Part shown: positions 17,976 to 26,854 of the stretch, in pieces
Numbering within the stretch: the first letter of the stretch is position 1
How the letters are laid out: each line of letters starts with the position of its first letter
Assembly (NCBI RefSeq): GCF_001713455.1
Contig: NZ_CP016464.1
Location: forward strand, 1,278,501 to 1,342,500
DNA from: Bosea sp. RAC05
Lineage (GTDB): Bacteria; Pseudomonadota; Alphaproteobacteria; Rhizobiales; Beijerinckiaceae
Reading direction: 5' to 3'
DNA: 64,000 nucleotides
Position numbers and translations under genes: made by a program
Notes under the pieces: model-generated
Told to the model about the DNA's origin: nothing
What the model saw: the letters and a program-made list of their open reading frames with translations, nothing else
Database searches by the model: none

Positions 17976-18398
17976 GGACGTCTCTCCGCGGGCAGTGCGA
18001 TGGATCGCCGCCAATTCTGGCACGGTCCGTCTGCGGCGGCGAGCGCATCGGGACGGTTCGCGCTGTCCCATGTCGCGGCGGGCTGCGCCGGAGGGGGTGG
18101 CCATCGCCCTTGCCCCGTCGGTGGATTTCCACTACATCGCGCCTGTCCGAAGGGCCGTGATCGATCACAGCCGGGGGCGGCCTTTTCGGCCGGCTCCCGT
18201 TTCGTGTTTGGGGCGGATCGTTCGGATGCGGATGCAGAACCGGCGGCCTTGCGCCGTTCGCCCTGTCCGGCGCTTCGAGCGCGGGCATGGCGGCCAGCCT
18301 CTGACGAGGCGCCGACGGGAGCATCCGGCCTGCAACACCAACCCAAACGGGCGCTTGCCGGACATCCGCGGGAGACGCGGCCGGCGTCAGGAGAATGC
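17976..18398. other. 423-bp intergenic region upstream of rpsA
   Basis: No convincing gene on either strand. It must contain promoters for the minus-strand molybdoenzyme and, towards the right, for rpsA. A 12-bp perfect palindrome GTGATCGATCAC at 18157-18168 is the only sharp element seen. The cmk gene that usually precedes rpsA in alphaproteobacteria is absent here. Confidence 0.6.
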
Positions 18399-20102
18399 AT
18401 GTCAGCCGTAGAAAGCTTTTCGGGCCGCGAGGATTTCGCCGCCCTTCTCGAGGAATCCTTCGGTCGTAACGAAGCCCTCGAAGGTTCCGTCATCAAGGGC
18501 AAGGTCGTCGCTATCGAGAAGGATATGGCGATCATCGACGTCGGCCTGAAGACGGAAGGGCGCGTTGCGCTCAAGGAATTCAACGGCCCCGGCCGTGACC
18601 AGGACATCAAGGTCGGCGACGAGGTCGAGGTCTATCTGGACCGGATCGAGAACGCGCTCGGCGAAGCCGTCATCTCGCGCGACAAGGCCCGTCGTGAAGA
18701 GAGCTGGGTCAAGCTCGAGAAGGCCTTCGAGGCCCGCGAGAAGGTCTCGGGCGTCATCTTCAACACCGTCAAGGGCGGCTACACCGTCGATCTCGACGGC
18801 GCCGTGGCCTTCCTGCCGCGTTCGCAGGTCGACATCCGTCCGATCCGCGACGTCGGCCCGCTGATGGGCCAGCCGCAGCCCTTCGAGATCCTCAAGATGG
18901 ATCGCCGCCGCGGCAACATCGTCGTGTCGCGCCGTACCGTCCTCGAAGAGACCCGCGCCGAGGCTCGTTCCGAGCTGGTCGCCTCGCTCGAAGAGGGCCA
19001 GGTCATCGACGGCGTCGTCAAGAACATCACCGAATACGGTGCCTTCGTGGATCTGGGCGGCATCGACGGCCTGCTCCATGTCACCGACATGGCCTGGCGT
19101 CGCGTCAACCACCCGTCCGAGGTCGTGACCATCGGCCAGACGGTCAAGGTCAAGATCATCAAGATCAACCAGGACACGCACCGCATCTCGCTCGGCATCA
19201 AGCAGCTGCTGGCCGATCCGTGGGATGGCATCGCGGCGCGTTACCCGGTCGGTGCGCGCCTCAAGGGCCGCGTCACCAACATCACGGACTACGGCGCCTT
19301 CGTCGAAGTGGAGCCGGGCATCGAGGGCCTCATCCACGTCTCCGAGATGTCCTGGACCAAGAAGAACGTCCACCCCGGCAAGATCGTCTCGACCTCTCAG
19401 GAAGTCGACGTCGCGATCCTCGAGGTCGATCAGGTCAAGCGCCGCATCTCGCTTGGCCTCAAGCAGACCCTGCGCAACCCCTGGGAGGTCTTCGCGGAGA
19501 CCCATCCGAGCGGTTCGACGGTCGAGGGCGAGGTCAAGAACAAGACCGAGTTCGGCCTGTTCCTGGGTCTCGAAGGCGACATCGACGGCATGATCCATCT
19601 CTCGGATCTCGACTGGAACCGTCCGGGCGAGCAGGTCATCGAGGAATACAAGAAGGGCGACATGCTGCAGGCTGTCGTTCTCGATGTGGACGTCGAGAAG
19701 GAGCGCATCTCGCTCGGCCTGAAGCAGCTCGGCGGCGATCCCTTCGTGGATGCCGGCGAGTTCAAGAAGGGCCAGGTCGTCACCTGTGAGGTGATGGAGG
19801 TCAAGGAAGGCGGTCTGGACGTCAAGATCGCCGGCACCGACATGACCACCTTCATCAAGCGCGCCGAGATCGCTCGCGATCGCCAGGAGCAGCGCCCCGA
19901 GCGCTTCGCCGCCGGCGAGAAGGTCGACGCCCGCGTCGTCCTCTTCGACAAGAAGGCCCGCAAGATCCAGGTCTCGATCAAGGCCCTGGAAATGGCCGAG
20001 GAGAAGGAGGCGATGGCGCAGTACGGCTCCGCCGACTCCGGCGCCTCGCTCGGCGACATCCTGGGCGCCGCCCTCAAGAAGGCGACGACCGAGAAGAAGT
20101 GA
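18399..20102 (+). CDS. rpsA: 30S ribosomal protein S1
   Basis: 567 aa with six S1 OB-fold repeats, at about residues 28-95, 113-180, 199-267, 284-354, 371-441 and 455-530. Repeats 3 and 4 are canonical ([32 protein letters not shown]). S1 delivers mRNA to the 30S subunit and helps unfold structured leaders. AGGAG lies just before the ATG at 18399; the long frame upstream of it is shadow sequence. A strong terminator follows 34 nt after the stop, so it is probably transcribed alone. Confidence 0.98.
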   Translation: MSAVESFSGREDFAALLEESFGRNEALEGSVIKGKVVAIEKDMAIIDVGLKTEGRVALKEFNGPGRDQDIKVGDEVEVYLDRIENALGEAVISRDKARREESWVKLEKAFEAREKVSGVIFNTVKGGYTVDLDGAVAFLPRSQVDIRPIRDVGPLMGQPQPFEILKMDRRRGNIVVSRRTVLEETRAEARSELVASLEEGQVIDGVVKNITEYGAFVDLGGIDGLLHVTDMAWRRVNHPSEVVTIGQTVKVKIIKINQDTHRISLGIKQLLADPWDGIAARYPVGARLKGRVTNITDYGAFVEVEPGIEGLIHVSEMSWTKKNVHPGKIVSTSQEVDVAILEVDQVKRRISLGLKQTLRNPWEVFAETHPSGSTVEGEVKNKTEFGLFLGLEGDIDGMIHLSDLDWNRPGEQVIEEYKKGDMLQAVVLDVDVEKERISLGLKQLGGDPFVDAGEFKKGQVVTCEVMEVKEGGLDVKIAGTDMTTFIKRAEIARDRQEQRPERFAAGEKVDARVVLFDKKARKIQVSIKALEMAEEKEAMAQYGSADSGASLGDILGAALKKATTEKK

Positions 20103-20136
20103 TCGTTCGGCCGCGTCTGCGGCCGGATATTCCAGC

Positions 20137-20168
20137 AGCCCGCGCGGAGCGATCCGCGCGGGCTTTTG
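20137..20168 (+). terminator. Rho-independent terminator of rpsA
   Basis: Perfect 12-bp stem (AGCCCGCGCGGA at 20137-20148 with TCCGCGCGGGCT at 20153-20164), a GCGA tetraloop and a TTTTGTTT tail. Located 34 nt after the rpsA stop. Confidence 0.93.
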
Positions 20169-20181
20169 TTTCGGCTGTTTC

Positions 20182-20295
20182 CCTCAGCCCTCATCCTGAG
20201 GAGCCGCGAAGCGGCGTCTCGAAGGATGCTCCAGAGCGCTCTGGAACCTCCATCGCGACGAAGCCTTCGGCTTCTCCTCAGGATGAGGACTGAGG
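20182..20295. repeat. Palindromic intergenic repeat (REP-like)
   Basis: Outer arms of 22 bp (20182-20203 and 20274-20295, containing CCTCATCCTGAGGAG) are inverted copies with one mismatch, and the centre holds the perfect palindrome CCAGAGCGCTCTGG at 20231-20244. The CTCATCCTGAGGAG...GAAGGATG sequence is a dispersed repeat type I know from Hyphomicrobiales genomes. It separates the rpsA terminator from the Hsp70-like gene. A half copy lies at 43223-43243. Confidence 0.85.
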
Positions 20296-20323
20296 GGTGG
20301 CCCCTGAGAAGACGGAAGCCCCC

Positions 20324-21613
20324 ATGTCCCCCGCCGCCATCGGCATCGACTTCGGCACCACCAACAGCGTTGTCGCGCTCGCCGGCGCTGACGGCTCGGT
20401 CACGACGCGCTCGTTTTCGACGAAGCAGGGCGCCGTCGACGCCTATCGCTCGGCGCTGATGTTCTGGCGCGAGGGGCGCCCGCCCGCGACGCGTATCGCT
20501 CATGTCAGCGGGCCCGACGCGCTCGACATGGCGCTGGGCATGACCACTGAGCACCGCTTCCTGCAGTCGCTCAAGACGCATCTCTCCAGCCGCGCCTTCC
20601 AGGAGACCCGGCTCTTCGGCAAGCTGTTCCAGCTCGAGGATCTGATCGGCGTCTTCCTCGCCGACCTCGTGGCCGGTCTCGACGGTCTGGCCTCCCGGCC
20701 GCTGGTCTCCGGCCGGCCGGTTGTCTTCGCCGGCGAGCGCCCCGACGAGGAGCTGGCACTCGGCCGGCTGAAGGCCTCCTATGCCGGGGCCGGCATGCCA
20801 CAGGTCGATTTCGCCTATGAGCCGCTCGGCGCCGCCTACTGGTACGCCCGCGAGCTGAAGCAGCCGCAGACCATGCTCGTCGCCGATTTCGGCGGAGGCA
20901 CCAGCGACTTCTCGGTGATGCGCTTCGAGCCCGGCGCGGCCGGGCGGCTGGAGGCGACGCCGCTCTCCCATGCCGGCGTCGGCGTCGCGGGCGACACCTT
21001 CGACTACCGCATCATCGAGCACGCGATCTCGCCCCGCCTCGGCAAGGGCACGCAGTATCGCTCCTTCGGCAAGCTGCTGCCGATCCCGGCCCATTACCAT
21101 GCCGCCTTCGCGCAATGGCACCGTCTCTCCCTGATGAAGAGCCGCGAGACCATGGCCGAACTCAAGGCCCTGATCCGCGAGGCCGTCGAGCCGGACAAGC
21201 TCGAGGATCTGCTCACCGTGATCGAATACGACCTCGGCTACGAGCTTTATCGGGCCGTCTCGGCGGCCAAGATCGCCCTGTCCGGCGCGGACGAAACCGT
21301 GCTGCGCTTCGAGCAGACCGGCATCGCCATCGAGAAACGGATCGCACGCTCCGAGTTCGAGGCCTGGATCGCGCAGGATGTCGCCGCCATCGAGGCCGCG
21401 CTCGACCGGGCCCTGACGGAGGCCCATGTCGCAGCCGGATCGATCGAGGCCGTTTTCATGACCGGCGGGACCTCGCATGTCCCGGCCGTGCGGGCGCTCT
21501 TCGACCGGCGTTTCGGTGCCGAGCGCATCCATGTCGGTGATGCCTTTCGCTCGGTCGCCAGCGGCCTCGCGCTGCTCGCGCTCGATCGGGCGCGCGACCC
21601 TGTCGCGGCCTGA
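20324..21613 (+). CDS. Hsp70-family protein, YegD-like
   Basis: 429 aa, only the actin-like ATPase domain of an Hsp70, without a substrate-binding domain. The phosphate-1 loop GIDFGTTNS is at residues 7-15, the phosphate-2 loop VADFGGGTSDFSV is present, and the adenosine motif is FMTGGTSHVPAV. Length and pattern fit YegD-type proteins, whose client and function are unknown. The ATG at 20324 (MSPAAIG) is preferred over a GTG inside the repeat. sppA follows 119 nt downstream. Confidence 0.9.
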   Translation: MSPAAIGIDFGTTNSVVALAGADGSVTTRSFSTKQGAVDAYRSALMFWREGRPPATRIAHVSGPDALDMALGMTTEHRFLQSLKTHLSSRAFQETRLFGKLFQLEDLIGVFLADLVAGLDGLASRPLVSGRPVVFAGERPDEELALGRLKASYAGAGMPQVDFAYEPLGAAYWYARELKQPQTMLVADFGGGTSDFSVMRFEPGAAGRLEATPLSHAGVGVAGDTFDYRIIEHAISPRLGKGTQYRSFGKLLPIPAHYHAAFAQWHRLSLMKSRETMAELKALIREAVEPDKLEDLLTVIEYDLGYELYRAVSAAKIALSGADETVLRFEQTGIAIEKRIARSEFEAWIAQDVAAIEAALDRALTEAHVAAGSIEAVFMTGGTSHVPAVRALFDRRFGAERIHVGDAFRSVASGLALLALDRARDPVAA

Positions 21614-21732
21614 CCGGTGCACGTCACCTTGCCCCGCTGCCGGTGCGGGGCTACATCACGGGCGCGGAGCACGGCGCCTCGCCTTCCTCGCCATGCGGCT
21701 GCCAGACCGCGCCAACCGACAGGAGCGCCTTG

Positions 21733-22701
21733 ATGTCGTCCGATGCCGACCTGCTCGCCGACCGTCGCAATCTGCGCCGCAAGGTGACGCTGTGGCGCCT
21801 TCTGGCCGTCGTCGGGGTCATCGGCGCGGCGGTGATCGCCGGCCTCGCCTGGACCGGACGCACCCCGGGCACGCTCTCGCAGGCGCATATCGCGCGGGTC
21901 ACGATCTCCGGCTTCATCTCGGGCGACCGCCGCACGCTCGACCTCGTCAAGTCGCTCGAGGACAGCAAGGCTGCGGCCGTCATCATCCGGATCGACAGCC
22001 CCGGTGGCACCGTCAGCGGCTCGGAGGCGCTCTATGATGCGTTGCGCCGTCTCGCCGCCAAGAAGCCGATGGTCGCCGTGGTCGACGGACTGGCCGCGTC
22101 GGGCGGCTACATCGCCGCCATCGGCTCGGATCGGATCGTCGCGCGCCAGACCTCCCTCGTCGGCTCCATCGGCGTGCTGTTCCAGCTGCCGAACGTGTCG
22201 CAACTGCTCGAGACCGTCGGCGTCAAGGTCGAGTCGATCAAGTCGAGCCCCCTGAAGGCCGCACCGAGCGGCTATGAGCCGACCTCGCCCGAGGCGCGCG
22301 CCGCTCTGCAGCGCGTGGTCGACGACAATTACGACTGGTTCAAGCGCACCGTGCGCGAGCGCCGCAAGCTGGCCGAGCCCGAGGTCGCCCTCGTCTCCGA
22401 CGGGCGCGTCCATACCGGCCGCCAGGCCGCCGCGCTCAAGCTCGTCGACGAGATCGGCGGCGAGCCAGAGGCGATCGCCTGGCTCGAGCGCGACAAGGGT
22501 GTCGCGAAGGGACTGCGCGTGCGCGACTGGCGCCGCGCCAGCGAATCCTCCTCCCTCGGGCTCTGGAGCGTGAGCGAAGCGATGGCTCGCGCCGCCGGGC
22601 TGGACACGCTTGCCGCGGTTCTCGCACGGGCTGCGGACCAGCCGCTCGGTTTGCGGCTTGACGCGCCTTTGGCGCTCTGGCAGCCTGCAGTCGAAAAGTG
22701 A
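21733..22701 (+). CDS. sppA: Signal peptide peptidase SppA (S49 family, short form)
   Basis: 322 aa inner-membrane serine protease that degrades cleaved signal peptides. One TM helix at about residues 20-42 is followed by a periplasmic S49 domain. The nucleophile Ser is in VDGLAASGGYIAA and the general-base Lys is in the VKVESIKSSPLK segment, giving the Ser-Lys dyad of single-domain SppA enzymes. AGGAGCGCCTTG precedes the ATG at 21733; an upstream frame start at 21643 is not supported. ihfB follows 28 nt downstream. Confidence 0.92.
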   Translation: MSSDADLLADRRNLRRKVTLWRLLAVVGVIGAAVIAGLAWTGRTPGTLSQAHIARVTISGFISGDRRTLDLVKSLEDSKAAAVIIRIDSPGGTVSGSEALYDALRRLAAKKPMVAVVDGLAASGGYIAAIGSDRIVARQTSLVGSIGVLFQLPNVSQLLETVGVKVESIKSSPLKAAPSGYEPTSPEARAALQRVVDDNYDWFKRTVRERRKLAEPEVALVSDGRVHTGRQAAALKLVDEIGGEPEAIAWLERDKGVAKGLRVRDWRRASESSSLGLWSVSEAMARAAGLDTLAAVLARAADQPLGLRLDAPLALWQPAVEK

Positions 22702-22729
22702 CGTTGATACAAGCGGTTAGATTGCAGCG

Positions 22730-23014
22730 ATGATCAAATCAGAACTCGTCCAACGCATCGCCGAGCGCAATGGTCATCTGTATCAGCGCGACATCGAGAA
22801 CATCGTCACCGCAATCCTCGACGAGATCGTCAAGGCGCTGTCGCGGGGGGACCGGGTGGAGCTTCGCGGCTTCGGCGCTTTTTCCCGCAAGGCCCGCTCG
22901 GCGCGCGTCGGACGCAACCCGCGCACGGGTGACGCGGTCGAGGTCGAAGAGAAGTTCGTTCCCGTCTTCAAGACCGGCAAGGAATTGCGGCTGCGGTTGA
23001 ACGGCAAGGCGTGA
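22730..23014 (+). CDS. ihfB: Integration host factor subunit beta
   Basis: 94 aa, HU/IHF fold. The arm tip VGRNPRTGD includes the intercalating proline P64, and the N-terminal helix [15 protein letters not shown] is typical of the beta subunit. IHF bends DNA by about 160 degrees and assists recombination and sigma-54 promoters. Its partner ihfA is not in this window. It sits between sppA and lapA on the same strand, a common arrangement in alphaproteobacteria. Confidence 0.95.
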   Translation: MIKSELVQRIAERNGHLYQRDIENIVTAILDEIVKALSRGDRVELRGFGAFSRKARSARVGRNPRTGDAVEVEEKFVPVFKTGKELRLRLNGKA

Positions 23015-23180
23015 TCGGCGGGCGTGTCCCCCTGGACGCCTCAGGCGTCGCGATATTGAGGCCGGCGAGGCCGACGGTCATCACGGGCAGGGCGCAGGCC
23101 GACGGAGGCGTTGCGCAGGATCTCGCGTCCGCGGGCCCCTGCCGAGGCCCCAAAACCAGCGATCTCGCGGAGGAACAGCG

Positions 23181-23519
23181 ATGAAAACCTTCTTCAAGGC
23201 CCTCGTGCTCGTGCCGATCGCGCTGGTGGTCGTGCTGTTCGCCGTGGCCAACCGCGCGCCGGTGCGCGTGTCGTTCGATCCGATCAGCCGCGATGTGCCG
23301 GTCCTCGCCTTCGACGTGCCGCTCTTCGCCGTCGTTCTGGCGGCGCTCGCCGTCGGCGTGCTGATCGGGGGCTTCGCCTCCTGGCTGACCCAGGGCAAGC
23401 ACCGCAAGGCCGCGCGGCGCAACCGTCGCGAGGCCGAGGCCCTGCGCTCGGAGACGCAGATGCTCCGCGCCGCGGTCCCCGATTCCGCGCTGCCGGCGCT
23501 GACCAACGGGCGCGGCTGA
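23181..23519 (+). CDS. LapA family membrane protein (DUF1049)
   Basis: 112 aa. Two TM helices (about residues 5-24 and 45-70) enclose a short periplasmic segment with ANRAPVRVSFDP, the pattern of DUF1049/LapA (lipopolysaccharide assembly protein A-like) proteins, followed by a basic cytoplasmic coil. In E. coli LapA and LapB regulate LpxC proteolysis; no lapB is adjacent here. Its stop overlaps the start of the next gene (TGATG), so the two are translationally coupled. Confidence 0.88.
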   Translation: MKTFFKALVLVPIALVVVLFAVANRAPVRVSFDPISRDVPVLAFDVPLFAVVLAALAVGVLIGGFASWLTQGKHRKAARRNRREAEALRSETQMLRAAVPDSALPALTNGRG

Positions 23520-24469
23520 TGCGGCTGTTCGGAAATGCCGAGATCGATGCCGCACTGAGCTTCCCCGGGCTGATCGACACGCTGGCGGACGCATTCCGCG
23601 GCAATGCCGTCGTCCCGCCGCGGGCGCATCACCACATCGAGCGTCCGGGCGAGCAGGCGGTGCTGCTGATCATGCCGGCCTGGAGCGCGTCGGACGCGCC
23701 GCACCCCTATATCGGCACGAAGATCGTGTCGGTCTTCTTCGGGAACGGCGCGCGCGACCTGCCGGGCGTCATGGGCGCCTATCTGCTGATGGACGGTCGG
23801 ACCGGGGCGCCGCTCGCGGTCATGGACGGCAATCGGCTCACCTTGTGGCGCACCGCCGCGGCCTCGGCCCTGGCCTCCCGCTCCCTCGCCAACCCGACGG
23901 CGAGCAAGATGCTGATGGTGGGCGCAGGCGGCCTCGCGCCGTTCCTGGTCAAGGCCCACCGCTCCGTCCGCCCGCTGACGGACATCGCGATCTGGGCCCG
24001 CCGGCCCGAGGCTGCCGAAGCCGTCGCGGCCCAGCTCGTCGCCGAGGGCATCGAGGCCCGCGCCGTCACCGATCTCGAAGGCGAGGCCCGGACCGCCGAC
24101 ATCATTTCCTGCGCCACCAACGCGACGCAGCCGCTGATCCATGGCCGCTGGCTCAAGCGCGACGCCCATCTCGATCTGGTCGGCGCTTTCACCATGCAGA
24201 TGCGCGAGGCGGATGCCGAGGCGCTGGAGCGGGCACGCGTCGTGGTCGATTCCGAAAAGGCGATCGACGAGGGCGGCGATGTCGCGATCGGGATCGACGA
24301 GGGCAGCTATGCCGCCGATCGCGTCGCCGGCACCCTGACCGATTTGTGCCATGGCCGCCTTCCTGGCCATGCGGAGGGCGGGGAGATCACGGTCTTCAAG
24401 TCGGTCGGCATGTCGCTCGAGGATCTCGCGGCCGCCGTCGCGGTCTGGGAAAACCGCGCGCCCCTCTGA
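23519..24469 (+). CDS. Ornithine cyclodeaminase / mu-crystallin family protein
   Basis: 316 aa. The N-terminal substrate domain contains GTKIVSVFF with the expected Lys, and the Rossmann domain has MVGAGGLAPFLVKAH (about residue 140). The DLVGAFTMQMREAD segment is typical of the family, which includes ornithine cyclodeaminase, alanine dehydrogenase and imine reductases. The substrate cannot be assigned; the catalytic Asp region is degenerate relative to true ornithine cyclodeaminases. The ATG overlaps the lapA stop by one base. Confidence 0.88.
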   Translation: MRLFGNAEIDAALSFPGLIDTLADAFRGNAVVPPRAHHHIERPGEQAVLLIMPAWSASDAPHPYIGTKIVSVFFGNGARDLPGVMGAYLLMDGRTGAPLAVMDGNRLTLWRTAAASALASRSLANPTASKMLMVGAGGLAPFLVKAHRSVRPLTDIAIWARRPEAAEAVAAQLVAEGIEARAVTDLEGEARTADIISCATNATQPLIHGRWLKRDAHLDLVGAFTMQMREADAEALERARVVVDSEKAIDEGGDVAIGIDEGSYAADRVAGTLTDLCHGRLPGHAEGGEITVFKSVGMSLEDLAAAVAVWENRAPL

Positions 24470-24490
24470 GCGCGCGGGCGTCCTTCGTGG

Positions 24491-24664
24491 TCAGACGCGG
24501 ATCGGTGAGCCGCCGAGCGCGCCCAGCAGCCACAGCACCAGCACGACGACGAGCGCGAGCCCCAGCACGCCGCCGAGCCCGGTCGCTCCATAGGAGCGAT
24601 GGCCATAATAGCCGCCACCGCCGACGAGCAGGATGATCAGAACAAGGATGACGAGCGTGGACAT
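24491..24664 (-). CDS. Small hydrophobic membrane protein (DUF3309-like)
   Basis: 57 aa, nearly all membrane. Helix 1 is MSTLVILVLIILLVGGGG and helix 2 is GLGGVLGLALVVVLVLWLLG, joined by a Tyr/Gly-rich loop (GYYGHRSYGATG). It resembles the short DUF3309 proteins; function unknown. GGAGAG lies 8 nt before the ATG at 24664, which supports this start over 24733. It lies convergent to the cyclodeaminase gene. Confidence 0.75.
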   Translation of the reverse strand: MSTLVILVLIILLVGGGGYYGHRSYGATGLGGVLGLALVVVLVLWLLGALGGSPIRV

Positions 24665-24767
24665 GGGCTGAACTCTCCGGAGGCGTCGTCGCGGGGGGCG
24701 CGACGCGATCCCGGAGAAACGCCCCTGAGCCACGGCGGGTTCCTTGGCGCAGGGGCGAGCCTCGCCG

Positions 24768-25754
24768 CTACTCCGCCTTGGCGCCGATCTCCTTGATCAG
24801 GTCGCCCCATTTCTTCATTTCGGCCTGCAGGAACGCCGCCAGTTCGGCCGGCGTGCCGCCGACGGGGTCGGCGGCGAGCTGGGCCATCTTGGCGCGCAGC
24901 GCGGGGTCGGCCAGCCCCGCCTTGGTGTCGACCTGGATCTTGTCGATGATCGCCTGCGGCGTCTTGGCGGGCGCGAACAGCGCAAACCACGACGAGACGT
25001 CGAATCCGGGCACGGTCTCGGCGATCGGCGCGAACTCCGGCGCGGCCGCCGAGCGCGCCGCGGTGGTGATGGCGAGCCCCTTGATCGAGCCGGCGCGGAC
25101 ATGCGGCAGCGCCTGGGTGATGTTGTCGAAGATCAGGTCGATGCGGCCGCCGATCAGGTCCTGCGTCGCCTGCGCCGTGCCGCGATAAGGCACATGGACC
25201 ATCTTGGTGCCCGTCAGCTTCTGGAAATACTCGCCCGACAGATGCACCGAGGTGCCGATGCCCGAGGATCCATAGGTCAGCTTGCCCGGATTGGCCTTGG
25301 CATAGGCGATCAGCTCCGCCACCGAATTGACCGGCAGCTCCTTGTTGACGACCAGCAGGTTCGGCACCATCGCCACCATCGTGATCGGGGCGAGGTCCTT
25401 CACCGGGTCATAATTGAGCTTGGGGTAGAGAAACTGGTTGGTCGCCAGTCCGACGGAGACGATCAGCAGCGTGTCGCCATTGGGCTCCGCCTTGGCGACG
25501 GCGTCGGTGCCGATGTTGCTGCCGGCGCCCGCCCGGTTCTCGACGACGAAGTTGATGCCCCAGGTCTGGCCGAGCTTGTCGGCGACGAGCCGGCCGAGCA
25601 CGTCGGTGGCGCCGGCCGGCGGGAACGGCACAACGAGCTTGATGGTGCGGCCCTGCGGCCAGGGCGCCTGCGCGAAGCCCGCGCCCGGGGCGGCCAGGGC
25701 GCTCGCGCCCAGCGCACCCAGCAGGGCGCGGCGGTCGATCGTGAATGTGGTCAT
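24768..25754 (-). CDS. Bug-family tripartite tricarboxylate transporter substrate-binding protein
   Basis: 328 aa periplasmic binding protein. The signal peptide has a twin-arginine flavour (DRRALLGALGASALA). The mature domain begins GRTIKLVVPFPPAGATDVLGR and contains NRAGAGSNIGTDAVAK, both hallmarks of Bug proteins, which bind carboxylates such as citrate or tricarballylate. The TctA/TctB membrane partners are absent from the window, so this is an orphan binding protein. Confidence 0.93.
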   Translation of the reverse strand: MTTFTIDRRALLGALGASALAAPGAGFAQAPWPQGRTIKLVVPFPPAGATDVLGRLVADKLGQTWGINFVVENRAGAGSNIGTDAVAKAEPNGDTLLIVSVGLATNQFLYPKLNYDPVKDLAPITMVAMVPNLLVVNKELPVNSVAELIAYAKANPGKLTYGSSGIGTSVHLSGEYFQKLTGTKMVHVPYRGTAQATQDLIGGRIDLIFDNITQALPHVRAGSIKGLAITTAARSAAAPEFAPIAETVPGFDVSSWFALFAPAKTPQAIIDKIQVDTKAGLADPALRAKMAQLAADPVGGTPAELAAFLQAEMKKWGDLIKEIGAKAE

Positions 25755-25894
25755 GGCGTGGTCCTTCCCCGAAGCCTTGCGAACCGTTTCGGCCGCGTCT
25801 CGTTGACGGAAAGCTGCCGTCTCGGCTGCAGCTTGTCCATGCGCAAATTGTCGGTCGCTTGACCCCGCTCGCCGATCGGGGCGATTCTGCCGGC

Positions 25895-26845
25895 ATGCCG
25901 CAGTTGAATCGCCGAATCGCCGCCGTCTGTCTCGTCCTGGTGGCGGCCCTCCTGCCGGCAGTGGTGCGCGCGCAATCCACCGCCGAGGAAGAAGCCAAGC
26001 GGCGTGCCGCCAACATCGCCGCCTTTCCCGATGCGGCCCGCGCCCTCTTCGGCCAGAAGGCGGCGCCCGCCAGCCTGCAGGCCCGTGCCATCGGGTCCTA
26101 TGCCCGCGGCTGCCTCGCGGGCGCGACCGCGCTTCCGGTCGACGGGCCGAGCTGGCAGGTCATGCGGCTGAACCGCAACCGCAACTGGGGCCACCCCGTC
26201 CTGATCGAGTATCTCGAGGACCTCGCCCGGGAGGTCCCCAGGATCACCGGCTGGCCGGGGCTTCTGGTCGGCGACATCTCGCAGCCCCGCGGCGGGCCGA
26301 TGCTGACCGGCCATGCCTCCCACCAGATCGGCCTCGACGCCGATCTCTGGCTGACACCGATGCCCCGCGCCCGGCTCGACCGCGAAGCGCGCGAGAACAT
26401 GCCCGCCGTCAACATGGCCCGGGCGGACTGGCGCGATGTCGATCCCAGGCACTGGACGCCGGCCCATACCCGGCTGATCAAGGCTGCCGCCAGCGAGCCG
26501 CGCGTCGAGCGCATCTTCGTCAATCCCGCCCTGAAGGTCGCGCTCTGCCGTGAGGCCGGGGCCGATCGCTCATGGCTCAACAAGGTCAGGCCGATCTGGG
26601 GCCACAACTACCATTTCCACATCCGCATGAGCTGTCCGGCGGGCATGGCGAGTTGCAGCGGTCAGGAGCCGCCGAATTTCGGCGATGGTTGCGGGCAGGA
26701 GCTCACGGACTGGATCGAGCGGCAACGTGCCGCGATCTTCGCCCCGCCGAAGCCGCCACGCACCGGGCCTGCGCCCAAGCCCAAGCCGCCGATGTCGCTC
26801 GACGACCTGCCAGCCGAGTGCCGGCAGGTCCTGGTCTCCCGCTGA
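25895..26845 (+). CDS. mepA: Penicillin-insensitive murein endopeptidase
   Basis: 316 aa secreted LAS-fold metallopeptidase that cleaves D-Ala-mDAP cross-links of peptidoglycan. The signal peptide is residues 1-26 (PAVVRAQ). The zinc ligands are H143 and D150 in GHASHQIGLDAD and H242 in WGHNYHFHIRM, with H240 conserved beside them. The C-terminal proline-rich tail (PPKPPRTGPAPKPKPP) may span peptidoglycan. It is adjacent to a convergent extensin-like gene of the same structural class. Confidence 0.94.
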   Translation: MPQLNRRIAAVCLVLVAALLPAVVRAQSTAEEEAKRRAANIAAFPDAARALFGQKAAPASLQARAIGSYARGCLAGATALPVDGPSWQVMRLNRNRNWGHPVLIEYLEDLAREVPRITGWPGLLVGDISQPRGGPMLTGHASHQIGLDADLWLTPMPRARLDREARENMPAVNMARADWRDVDPRHWTPAHTRLIKAAASEPRVERIFVNPALKVALCREAGADRSWLNKVRPIWGHNYHFHIRMSCPAGMASCSGQEPPNFGDGCGQELTDWIERQRAAIFAPPKPPRTGPAPKPKPPMSLDDLPAECRQVLVSR

Positions 26846-26854
26846 GCCCGCGCG

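Noticed and set aside
19430..21622. 730-aa minus-strand ORF opposite rpsA and the Hsp70 gene
   Set aside because: Antisense of strong genes, spanning a terminator and a repeat; no motif recognised.
23034..23048. Hairpin GACGCC-TCA-GGCGTC after ihfB as a terminator
   Set aside because: Short stem with no T-run following; it may be chance symmetry.
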